A stretch of DNA of 33,530 nt from positions 1 to 33,530 of the forward strand of contig NZ_CALIBB010000077.1 of the NCBI RefSeq assembly GCF_938045595.1. The letters run 5' to 3'. Positions 25,795-33,027 of this stretch are shown here, piece by piece. Position 1 is the stretch's first letter, and every line of letters starts with the position of its first letter. The notes below the pieces were generated by a model. That model had not been told where the DNA came from and ran no database searches. It was given only the letters and a program-made list of their open reading frames with translations. The DNA is from an uncultured Campylobacter sp. Lineage in GTDB: Bacteria > Campylobacterota > Campylobacteria > Campylobacterales > Campylobacteraceae. The translations under genes and the position numbers were made by a program.

Positions 25795-27486
25795 TTGGAT
25801 AATCTAATAGCACAATGCAGCGAAAGGCTCGACATTTTTTTAAGCTCGCAGCTTGGAATTTCGCGCAATCAAATATCAAGCTTAATCAAATCCGAAGCGG
25901 TCAGAGTGGACGGAGCCGTGCAAACTAAGCCCGGCTACAAGCTATCTGCGGGCGAGCTCGTGCACATCGACTACCCCGCGCCTGCGCCGCAGCAAACGAG
26001 CGCGGAGCGGCTGGATTTCGACGTTGAAATTTTATACGAGGACGAGGATCTGCTCGTGGTAAATAAGCCCGCGGGTCTTACCGTCCATCCCGCCGCAAGC
26101 GTCAAAGAGCCCACGCTCGTGGACTGGCTCAAGTCTCGCGGCTATCTGCTTTCCACGCTCGGCGGCGAGCTTCGCGCGGGCATCGTGCACCGCCTGGATA
26201 AACTCACCAGCGGCGCCCTGCTCGTCGCTAAAAACAACGCCGCGCACGCCGCGCTCTCGGCGCAACTAAGCGATAAGAGCATGGGGCGGATATACCTCGC
26301 GCTCATCGACCTGCCGCTGAAAGAGCCCTGCGTGATCGAGCGCCCGATCGCTCGCAACCCCGCAAACCGCCTAAAAATGGGGATCGTACCCGGCGGGCGC
26401 AACGCAAAGAGCGCGTTTTATGAAATTTTAAGCGGAGCGGAACTAACGGAACTTCAAAACTTCGCCGAGAAGCGCGATGAAATTTTAGGCGCGGGCGCGG
26501 GCAATGGTACGGCTGCGGGCAAGAGCGCGGGCATGGATAAAATTTCAGCCGCCGATAAAATTTCGGCTGCGAACGTAAGCGCAAGTAGAATTTCGGCTAA
26601 GGACAAAATTTCGGGCGACACTACGGATAAAATTTTAGATGTCGATAAAATTTTAGACGCAACCACAGATACGGGCAAAATCTCGGCTATGTATGCGGAC
26701 GAGGATAAAATTTTAAACGCTAACAGGGACGCAGATATGAGTAAAATTTTAGCCACCGACGTGAGCGTGCGCGGGAACGAAATTCTAAATGCAGACCCAG
26801 CCGCCGGCACGGATGAAATTTCAACTACCGGATCGAGCGCGAGCAAGAGCGCGGGCATGGATGAAATTTTAAACGACTACGCAGGCGCGGATAACGCGGA
26901 CGAAATTTCAAATAATTGCATGCGGAGCGCGGATAAAATTTCAATCCAAAGCGTAGATAAAATTCCAAGCAGCCGCGCGGACAACGCAGATAAAATTTTA
27001 ACCGACAAAATGAGCGCATATGCGGGCGCCGACAAAATTTTATCCGCCGATATGAGCGCGAACAAAACCAAAGCCGCCCGCCCTGCCGAGAATAAATTTT
27101 TAAATTTTAAAAATCCCGCTCAAAACTATAAGTTGCCGCCGATAAACCTAAAGAGCTTTAATCTCGTCGCGGCAAAACTCTTCACGGGTCGCACGCATCA
27201 GATCCGCGTGCATTTAAGCTCGATAAATCGGCACATTTTGGGCGATCATTTATACGGATTTAAGAGCGAAAACGCTAAAATTAGCAGGATTTTGCTCCAT
27301 GCCTATTTGCTCTATTTCATCCATCCGCGAAGCGGCAAAGAGGTGAAAATTTGCGCGGGCTTGCCGAGCGAATTTCTAAATTTTACGACAAATCAAAAGG
27401 TAAAGGATGAAATTTATGAAAAAATTTTACCGACTAACGTTGAGCGCTACTTTAGCGATATTAGCGGGTGGTTGCGCTATGTCTAG
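25795..27486 (+). CDS. rluD: RluA/RluD-family pseudouridine synthase with 240-residue low-complexity insertion
   Basis: 563 aa against about 320 expected. The family isomerises uridines in 23S rRNA (or tRNA). An S4 domain (about 1-65) precedes the catalytic domain: LLVVNKPAGLTVHP, then HRLDKLTSGALLVAKN with catalytic D135, and AKSAFYEIL at about 201-210. Normally TGRTHQIRVHL follows shortly; here it is displaced to about residue 462 by an insertion of repeated DKIS, DKIL and DEIL units. The fold resumes with NLVAAKLFTGRTHQIRVHLS. All motifs are intact and the frame is open, so the gene is probably active. The start is TTG with AAGG seven bases upstream. The last 71 nt overlap the next gene's signal peptide. 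Synteny suggests the Cj1280c orthologue; RluD specificity is not proven. Confidence 0.9.
   Translation: MDNLIAQCSERLDIFLSSQLGISRNQISSLIKSEAVRVDGAVQTKPGYKLSAGELVHIDYPAPAPQQTSAERLDFDVEILYEDEDLLVVNKPAGLTVHPAASVKEPTLVDWLKSRGYLLSTLGGELRAGIVHRLDKLTSGALLVAKNNAAHAALSAQLSDKSMGRIYLALIDLPLKEPCVIERPIARNPANRLKMGIVPGGRNAKSAFYEILSGAELTELQNFAEKRDEILGAGAGNGTAAGKSAGMDKISAADKISAANVSASRISAKDKISGDTTDKILDVDKILDATTDTGKISAMYADEDKILNANRDADMSKILATDVSVRGNEILNADPAAGTDEISTTGSSASKSAGMDEILNDYAGADNADEISNNCMRSADKISIQSVDKIPSSRADNADKILTDKMSAYAGADKILSADMSANKTKAARPAENKFLNFKNPAQNYKLPPINLKSFNLVAAKLFTGRTHQIRVHLSSINRHILGDHLYGFKSENAKISRILLHAYLLYFIHPRSGKEVKICAGLPSEFLNFTTNQKVKDEIYEKILPTNVERYFSDISGWLRYV
26425..27110 (+). repeat. In-frame RAATTY-word array inside rluD
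   Basis: I count 20 RAATTY words between about 26420 and 27110, mostly in the context GATAAAATTT or GATGAAATTT, spaced 18-50 nt in multiples that keep frame. They encode Lys-Ile-Ser, Lys-Ile-Leu or Glu-Ile-Leu separated by Ala/Asp/Gly/Ser-rich residues. An exact 18-nt direct repeat (26521-26538 and 26845-26862, starting AAGAGCGCGGGC) shows internal duplication. Confidence 0.85.
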
Positions 27487-28081
27487 CGCGCCTAGTGCAA
27501 GCGACGAGAGTCTTCCGCGCGTAGAGGGGATCAGGACGATTACAAGCGACGATGAGATCGGGCTTGAGTGGCCTAGATACGACAGCAATACCGCCGTACT
27601 GGGCTTTGTCGTTTACCGAGCGCCCGCAAGCGGCGGCGAAGCCAAAAAGATCGCCACTATCGCAGATCCATACTCCACTCACTACGTAGATACGAGGCTG
27701 CAGCCGGGCACTTCGTATAAATACACGGTGCGCACATACGGCGCCAAGGGCGTTTCGGCTCCTTCTCCGGTCGCTATCGCAAGTACCGCGAAAATGCTAG
27801 AGTCCGTGCCGTTTGCGCAGGCGATCTACGGACTTCCGGGCCGCGTTAAGATCATCTGGCGCCCGCATCCGGATCTTCGCGTAAGCTCCTATCTCATCGA
27901 GCGCCGTCCTAAGGGAGGCGAGTCGTGGAGCACGATTAAAGAGGTTCGCGGCAGACTTAGTGCTGAATATATCGACAATATCGATTACGGCGAAGGATAC
28001 GAATACCGCATCACCGTCAAAACCGAAAACGGAGAGCTGTCCAAGCCTAGTGCAGTCATTGCCGCAGCGCAGGCAGAATAA
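27416..28081 (+). CDS. Lipoprotein with two fibronectin type III domains
   Basis: 221 aa. The lipoprotein signal ends in LAGGC, so C20 is the predicted acylated cysteine. Two FN3-like domains follow at about 35-110 and 118-215, with GLEWPRYDS, GFVVYRAP, LQPGTSYKYTVRTY in the first and VKIIWRPHPD, SSYLIERR, YEYRITVKTENG in the second. It is the positional homologue of C. jejuni Cj1279c, described as a fibronectin-domain lipoprotein linked to host adhesion (FlpA). AAGGA lies eight bases before the ATG at 27416; an ATG at 27407 is also possible. The 5' end overlaps rluD by 71 nt. Confidence 0.88.
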   Translation: MKKFYRLTLSATLAILAGGCAMSSAPSASDESLPRVEGIRTITSDDEIGLEWPRYDSNTAVLGFVVYRAPASGGEAKKIATIADPYSTHYVDTRLQPGTSYKYTVRTYGAKGVSAPSPVAIASTAKMLESVPFAQAIYGLPGRVKIIWRPHPDLRVSSYLIERRPKGGESWSTIKEVRGRLSAEYIDNIDYGEGYEYRITVKTENGELSKPSAVIAAAQAE

Positions 28082-28084
28082 AGT

Positions 28085-30166
28085 TTGCCAAATTTCATAA
28101 CCCAAAGCGTGAGCCTGCCACCGCTACCAGCTAGATTCGGCGAGGTCGAATTTTTAGAGACGGCGCGCGGCAGAAACCTGACGCTCGTGCGAACCAAGAG
28201 CTTTGATAGCGAGTTTTTTATCACCCTAAAACCCGGCAGCGGCAAAATGATAGTAAAGGGCGAAAAGATCACCAAGCCCGCCAAAATCGGTCATCTGCAG
28301 CGAGCGCTCGAAATTTTTAAAGAGCGCTTCTGCGGACGGATCATCTCGCAGGCATTTGCTTACAAAGACAGCTCGCTTACCGAAAAAACGCCGCTGATTT
28401 TGGACGAGAATGAAATTTTATCCCTCGTAAAAAGCTCTAAATTTAATAAAATTTTCATCGAGATCGGCTTCGGCTCAGGCAGACACCTGCTTCATCAAGC
28501 GCGCTCAAATCAAGACGCGCTGCTAATCGGCATCGAAATTTACAAGCCCGCGATCGAACAGGTCGCAAAGCTAGCGATCCGCGAGGGGCTACAAAACATT
28601 GCGCTGATTGCCACCGACGCGCGGGTTTTGCTGAGCCTGCTTCCCGCAGGCTGCCTACAGCGCGTATTTTTGCACTTCCCCGTGCCGTGGGACGACGCGC
28701 CGCACCGCCGCGTCATAAGCGACGAGTTCGCCTCGCAGATCGCACGTACGCTCGGGCACAGCGGCCGCTTTGAGCTTCGCACCGACAGCGAGGAGTACTT
28801 CCTCTACGCGATGCAAAAGCTCTCGCCCTACGTTCAGCGAAAAGCGGGCGAAATTTCGCACTTCAAAAACCGCGACGCCGCCGTAGCGAGCAAATACGAG
28901 GATAGATGGCGCAAGATGGATAAAGATATCTACGATCTGATCTATGAGAACAAAACCGCGGGCCTGGGTGAGCCGCAGCGGTTTGAGATGGAATTTTTAA
29001 AATTTGACACAGCGGCAATCGCGCGAAATTTTAAAAATTTCACCTTCAAAGGCGAGGATTTTTTCGTGCATTTTGAGGAAATTTTTTACTTTGACGCGCA
29101 AAAAAGCTTGGGCGCGGACGGAGCTTGCGAGGAGCGCGGCGTAAATTTAAGCGGCGCGGGCAAAGCTATAAACGACGAGGCCATAAATTTAGACGCGGCG
29201 CGCGGCGGAAATTTAACCGAGCGCGGGAGCATGGATGAAATTTCGACAGACTGCGGCAAAATTTCAGCTACGACAGCAGGCGATAAAATTTCAGCTTGCG
29301 CGAATGCTACGCAAATTCTAAAAAAAGCAAGCGCTCCACTGAATACAAACCGCGCGGATGAAGCGGGCGCAAAAGACGACGCAAATTTAAACGAGGATCG
29401 CTTGAACGCAAGCGGCGTAAATTTAGCGAGCGACATTCCCGTCGCAGTAAGCGCTAAATTTAGCCACCCCGCCCCAGGTGAAAAGCGCGCTTTAGCCTGC
29501 GAGCAGATCGCAATAAGCAGTGCGCTAAATACTAGCGACACAGAGGGTGCGCTTGCGGCTATCAGCGCGACAGGCGCAAGCACTACACCCGCAGCGATCG
29601 GCACAATAGATACAAACAATGCGCCGAATTTGGACGGCTCATTCTCAGCAAGCAGTGCAATAAAAGAGAGCGCCACGCCGAATGCAACCCACACAGACGA
29701 AGCAAACGCTACGCAAATTCTAAAAAAAGCAAGCGTCATACTTTGCAAAAATGAGCCGCAAGCCGAACTAAAAAAAGAGCTAAACCACGCTGCTGAACCG
29801 CAAGCAGAATTACAAAATAAGTCAAATTCTGTCAAGTCGCAAATCGGTCACCGAAGCGAGCCAAGCCATGACGAGCTACAAGCCGAACACCAAGGCAAAT
29901 TAAATCATGCCGAGCAGCAAGATAAACAGCAAAGCGAACCAAGCTGCGCCGAACCGCTAAACAGACGGCAAGGCAAGCTAGGCGCCGCAGAACCGCAAGA
30001 TGTGCTAATCCTGCTTTCGCTCGGGGCATTCGACTTTCCGCAGCAGTGTTTCATCCGCGCAAACGCAAGCGGCACGCGCTACTTCATCCGCCGCCCGCTT
30101 CCTACGCGCGAAAACCACGCGGCACATCAAAAAATTTCGGAGATATTTTCACAATGGCAGAGATAA
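28085..30166 (+). CDS. trmB: tRNA (guanine-46-N7)-methyltransferase TrmB with 295-residue low-complexity insertion
   Basis: 693 aa against about 395 in C. jejuni. TrmB methylates G46 in tRNA using S-adenosylmethionine. An N-terminal extension typical of epsilonproteobacteria (about 1-110, with KGEKITKPAKIGHLQRAL) precedes the Rossmann domain: EIGFGSGRHLL for AdoMet binding, HFPVPWDDAPHRRVIS, and FELRTDSEEY. After FFVHFEEIFYFDA (about 326-338) comes filler up to about residue 636, then the conserved C-terminus resumes at DVLILLSLGAFDFP. The insertion is Ala/Asn/Asp/Glu/Gln-rich. The start is TTG at 28085, 3 nt after the lipoprotein stop. The end overlaps ftsE by 13 nt. Core motifs intact, so likely active. 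Confidence 0.92.
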   Translation: MPNFITQSVSLPPLPARFGEVEFLETARGRNLTLVRTKSFDSEFFITLKPGSGKMIVKGEKITKPAKIGHLQRALEIFKERFCGRIISQAFAYKDSSLTEKTPLILDENEILSLVKSSKFNKIFIEIGFGSGRHLLHQARSNQDALLIGIEIYKPAIEQVAKLAIREGLQNIALIATDARVLLSLLPAGCLQRVFLHFPVPWDDAPHRRVISDEFASQIARTLGHSGRFELRTDSEEYFLYAMQKLSPYVQRKAGEISHFKNRDAAVASKYEDRWRKMDKDIYDLIYENKTAGLGEPQRFEMEFLKFDTAAIARNFKNFTFKGEDFFVHFEEIFYFDAQKSLGADGACEERGVNLSGAGKAINDEAINLDAARGGNLTERGSMDEISTDCGKISATTAGDKISACANATQILKKASAPLNTNRADEAGAKDDANLNEDRLNASGVNLASDIPVAVSAKFSHPAPGEKRALACEQIAISSALNTSDTEGALAAISATGASTTPAAIGTIDTNNAPNLDGSFSASSAIKESATPNATHTDEANATQILKKASVILCKNEPQAELKKELNHAAEPQAELQNKSNSVKSQIGHRSEPSHDELQAEHQGKLNHAEQQDKQQSEPSCAEPLNRRQGKLGAAEPQDVLILLSLGAFDFPQQCFIRANASGTRYFIRRPLPTRENHAAHQKISEIFSQWQR
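29306..29333 (+). repeat. 28-nt direct repeat, copy 1
   Basis: Exact copy of 29708-29735, beginning GCTACGCAAATTC, with a run of seven A, encoding ATQILKKAS in the trmB frame. Distance between copies is 402 nt, a multiple of three. Confidence 0.85.
29708..29735 (+). repeat. 28-nt direct repeat, copy 2
   Basis: Second exact copy of the 29306-29333 repeat, in the same reading frame, again giving ATQILKKAS. Flanking sequence differs, except a few preceding bases. Confidence 0.85.
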
Positions 30167-30843
30167 CGGACGATTACAACATCATCACCGCAGCGGGCCT
30201 CACTCTGGGCTACGAAAAGGCGGGCGCGGTCATCCAAGACGCGAGCTTCGGCATCGGCGCGAAGGACTTCGTCATCATCACGGGCAAGAGCGGCAGCGGC
30301 AAATCCACGCTGCTTAAGTCCTTCTACGGCGGCATCGACATCATCGGCGGCGAGCTGAACGTCTGCCTGTGCGATCTAAAGGGCATCACAAACTCCGATC
30401 TGCGCACCCTGCGCCAGCGCATCGGCATTATCTTTCAAAACTACCGCCTGATCAACGAATGGACGATCGAGCGCAACATAATGCTTCCGTTAATGATAAT
30501 GGGCTACAATCAGCAGGTCTGCCAAGACCAAGCCAAAAAGCTACTGCGCCACGTCGAGCTCGGGCATAAGATGGGCAAGTATCCGCTCGAGCTTAGCGGC
30601 GGCGAGCAGCAGCGCGTGGCTTTGGCGCGTGCGATGGCGCATAATCCGCGCCTGCTGCTGTGCGACGAGCCTACGGGAAATTTGGACGACTACTCCAGCG
30701 CCATTATTTGGAATTTGCTGCGCTCGGCGTGCGAGTCGTGGAACGCCTGCGTCGTCATCGTGACGCATAAAATGCCCTCTACGCTGCGTTTTAGGCACCG
30801 ACATTTTGAGATTAAGGACGCTAAAGTAAATGAAATCGATTAA
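30154..30843 (+). CDS. ftsE: Cell division ATP-binding protein FtsE
   Basis: 229 aa ABC ATPase. With FtsX it forms a septal membrane complex that signals to a periplasmic amidase activator. Seen: Walker A GKSGSGKST (44-52), Q-loop Q95, signature LSGGEQQR (147-154), Walker B LLLCDEPTGNLD (167-178) and H-loop H205. I take ATG at 30154, which gives the usual length; an upstream ATG at 30046 in the same frame lies deep in trmB and adds unrelated residues. It overlaps trmB by 13 nt and ftsX by 14 nt. Confidence 0.94.
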   Translation: MAEITDDYNIITAAGLTLGYEKAGAVIQDASFGIGAKDFVIITGKSGSGKSTLLKSFYGGIDIIGGELNVCLCDLKGITNSDLRTLRQRIGIIFQNYRLINEWTIERNIMLPLMIMGYNQQVCQDQAKKLLRHVELGHKMGKYPLELSGGEQQRVALARAMAHNPRLLLCDEPTGNLDDYSSAIIWNLLRSACESWNACVVIVTHKMPSTLRFRHRHFEIKDAKVNEID

Positions 30844-31645
30844 AACCCATTTCGGCGTGATCTTTTCGCTCGTCGCGCTGCTTTTTTCGGTGCAGTTTGG
30901 AATTTTTATGAGTAACCTAACCAAAAGCTACGAGCGCTCGATCCAAAACGAATACAACATCGTGCTAGTCTCCAAAACCTCGCTCAGCCTGCAAGACGCG
31001 CAAAAAGCGGTGCCGAAGATCAGCTCGATTAGCGAAATTTCCACAGCGGGCATCACCGAGAGGCTGAAGGGTAAAATTTCACAAAACGCCTTTGCCGAGC
31101 TTAGTAAAAATTTGCCTAAATTTTATAGCGTCAAGCTCGAAAGCTTCCCCGACGCCGCACAGCTTGCAAAGATCGAGCAGGATCTAAAATCCATAGGCTC
31201 GCTTACGCGGGTTGAAATTTTTAAAAAAACCCACGATGAAATTTTTAAAATTTTACTGCTTATCAAAAGCCTCGTTTACGGCTTTGCGTTTCTCATCGTG
31301 CTTTTAGGCGTAATGCTAATCCACCGCCAGATGCGTATCTGGGTTTACGAACACAAAGAGCGCATCGAGATCATGGAGCTTTTCGGCGCGTCGTTTCTGA
31401 TAAAAAGCGGCAAGCTCTACCGAATGGCGATAATAGACTCCTTCATCGCCACGCTGATCGTGACCTGCTTCTACATAGCGCTTCCTTCTTGGGAGGTGTT
31501 TTCGACCACGCTTAAGGGCATCGGCGATCTACGCACCGCCATAGTGCTGCCTTACGATGCGCTGATTCTTTTGGGTGTCGCCTTGGCGCTATCTATCATC
31601 GCGGTAAGTTTTGTGATGCTGCAAATCGGAAATAAACGAGCATGA
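30830..31645 (+). CDS. ftsX: Cell division protein FtsX
   Basis: 271 aa. TM1 (about 8-27), an extracytoplasmic loop of about 110 residues (the region that contacts EnvC in other bacteria), then three TM segments (about 137-160, 200-222, 240-265). The short cytoplasmic loop ERIEIMELFGAS is the typical FtsX coupling segment. Overlaps ftsE by 14 nt and the next gene by ATGA, so ftsE, ftsX and the EnvC-like gene are translationally linked. Confidence 0.9.
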   Translation: MKSIKTHFGVIFSLVALLFSVQFGIFMSNLTKSYERSIQNEYNIVLVSKTSLSLQDAQKAVPKISSISEISTAGITERLKGKISQNAFAELSKNLPKFYSVKLESFPDAAQLAKIEQDLKSIGSLTRVEIFKKTHDEIFKILLLIKSLVYGFAFLIVLLGVMLIHRQMRIWVYEHKERIEIMELFGASFLIKSGKLYRMAIIDSFIATLIVTCFYIALPSWEVFSTTLKGIGDLRTAIVLPYDALILLGVALALSIIAVSFVMLQIGNKRA

Positions 31646-33024
31646 AAAGGGCTTTTTTAGCGCCGCTTCTTGCGCTAGGGCTTGCCGCGGCTCTTACTTA
31701 TGCCGCGCCCGCAAAGGGTCAAAGCACGAAAGACAAGATCGCCAAAGCTGGTCAAGAACTCAAAAGCTCGCAAAAAGAGGGGATGCAACTCTCGCAAAAG
31801 ATCGACGAGATCGCTGGCCTTATCGTAAAGGAGCAGGAGGGATTTAAAAAGCGCGAGGGCGAGATCAAACAGCTAAGCGAAACGATCGAAGGGCTAAAGG
31901 ATCAATACGCCGCCGAAGCGCAGGAGCTTGAAAAGCTTAATAGCCAAAATGTCACGCTTCTTAGCGTGCAAAACGATCTGGAAAGCAAGATCGCAAACGT
32001 GATCTCGCAAGAGCTATCATTTGATCTCATCACCGACGTAAATTCCACCACCACGCCCGATTCTATCATGGCTAGCGAAATTTTAGAGGGGCTCGGCGTC
32101 GTTATGAACGACGAGCTGAAAGGGCTGATCAAAGACTACGAAAATAATCAAAATTTTATCAACGAGCAGAACAAAAAGATCAAATCGATCCAGGCGAGCA
32201 TGGCGGGCTACGACAAGAAAAAAACCGAGCTTAACGCTAAACAAACTACCCAAAAAGAAAAGCTCGCGCAGATGAAAAAGGACAAAGAGGACTACATTGC
32301 GCGCCTGGAGAAGATAAACGACGAGCAAGACGCCATATCTAAGACCCTGCAGGAGCTTAAGATCATCGACGACGCCGAGGAGAAAGCCAAAGCGCAGAAG
32401 GAGGAAGCGGCGCGCCAAGCAAAGCTTGAAGCGCAGAAGCAAAAGGAGCGCCAGGCGCGCGAAAAAGAGTACGCCAAAGCAAAGGCGGCTGCCAAAAAGG
32501 CAGGCAAGCCCGAGCCTGCGCCACCGCAGGAGCCCGAGCCCGAAGTGAGCGAGCCTGCGGATGAGCGCGTAAGCAAGATCAACCAAAAGGTCAAGCAGTA
32601 CGGCTCTAGCTATCAGTCCTCGCGCGTCAAAAAATACAGCGGAGCCAAGACCGCAGCGCCTCTGAACGGCGCGTATTTGAAGCGAAAATTCGGCAACTAC
32701 AACGACCCCGTGTATAACATCAAGCTTTTCAACGAAAATATCGTGCTGGGCTCAAACAGCGGCGACACGCAGGTTAAAGCGGTGCTGCCGGGCAAGGTGG
32801 TCTTTGCTAAAGAAACCGCCGTGCTCGATAAGGTCGTGATCCTAGAGCACAGCGGCGGCATCCATACGATCTACGCGCATCTAAATCAGATCCCGCCTAC
32901 CGTGCGCGTCGGCTCCAACGTCAAAAAGGGCTACATCATCGGGCGCATCGGCTCGGATCTGACCTTTGAAGTGACGCAGCAGAACTACCACATCAACCCG
33001 CTCGATCTAATCAGCTTGAGGTAA
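31642..33024 (+). CDS. EnvC-like murein hydrolase activator, degenerate LytM domain
   Basis: 460 aa. A signal peptide (about 1-22) is followed by a long coiled coil (about 25-280, rich in Lys/Glu/Gln), a Pro/Glu linker (PEPAPPQEPEPE, about 290-305) and a C-terminal LytM/M23-type domain (about 333-460). The fold is recognisable (AVLPGKVVFAKE, TIYAHL with H413, VKKGYIIGRIG) but the zinc site is incomplete: the N-terminal H-x-x-x-D is replaced by an FNENIVLGSNSG stretch, and the HxH position reads L440-T-F442. It should therefore lack peptidase activity and act as EnvC does, activating an amidase (AmiA at 20994) on command from FtsEX. Confidence 0.9.
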   Translation: MKRAFLAPLLALGLAAALTYAAPAKGQSTKDKIAKAGQELKSSQKEGMQLSQKIDEIAGLIVKEQEGFKKREGEIKQLSETIEGLKDQYAAEAQELEKLNSQNVTLLSVQNDLESKIANVISQELSFDLITDVNSTTTPDSIMASEILEGLGVVMNDELKGLIKDYENNQNFINEQNKKIKSIQASMAGYDKKKTELNAKQTTQKEKLAQMKKDKEDYIARLEKINDEQDAISKTLQELKIIDDAEEKAKAQKEEAARQAKLEAQKQKERQAREKEYAKAKAAAKKAGKPEPAPPQEPEPEVSEPADERVSKINQKVKQYGSSYQSSRVKKYSGAKTAAPLNGAYLKRKFGNYNDPVYNIKLFNENIVLGSNSGDTQVKAVLPGKVVFAKETAVLDKVVILEHSGGIHTIYAHLNQIPPTVRVGSNVKKGYIIGRIGSDLTFEVTQQNYHINPLDLISLR

Positions 33025-33027
33025 GCC

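Larger units (their letters stand above)
29100..29990 (+). repeat. In-frame low-complexity array inside trmB
   Basis: About 890 nt holding some 15 RAATTY words, including CAAATTCTAA, GTAAATTTAAGC and AAAATTTCAGC contexts. The 3' third changes style to degenerate Glu-Pro-Gln-Ala-Glu-Leu units with fewer such words. GAGCATGGATGAAATTTCG near 29230 resembles a unit of the rluD array, so arrays in different genes share modules. Confidence 0.75.

Noticed and set aside
26425..27110. CRISPR-like array
   Set aside because: Repeat words are only 6-10 nt, spacing is irregular, the array keeps an open reading frame, and no cas genes are nearby.
29086..29835. 249-aa open frame on the minus strand inside trmB
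   Set aside because: It lies antisense to the low-complexity insert, its composition mirrors the repeat, and no motif or ribosome site supports it.
30046..30153. Longer ftsE start at 30046
   Set aside because: The extra 36 residues are encoded by the conserved trmB C-terminus in another frame and do not match FtsE; the ATG at 30154 gives normal length.
6392..30166. folC, rluD and trmB as pseudogenes or gene fusions
   Set aside because: Frames are open throughout, all conserved motifs occur in order on both sides of each insert, and the inserted parts resemble no second protein.
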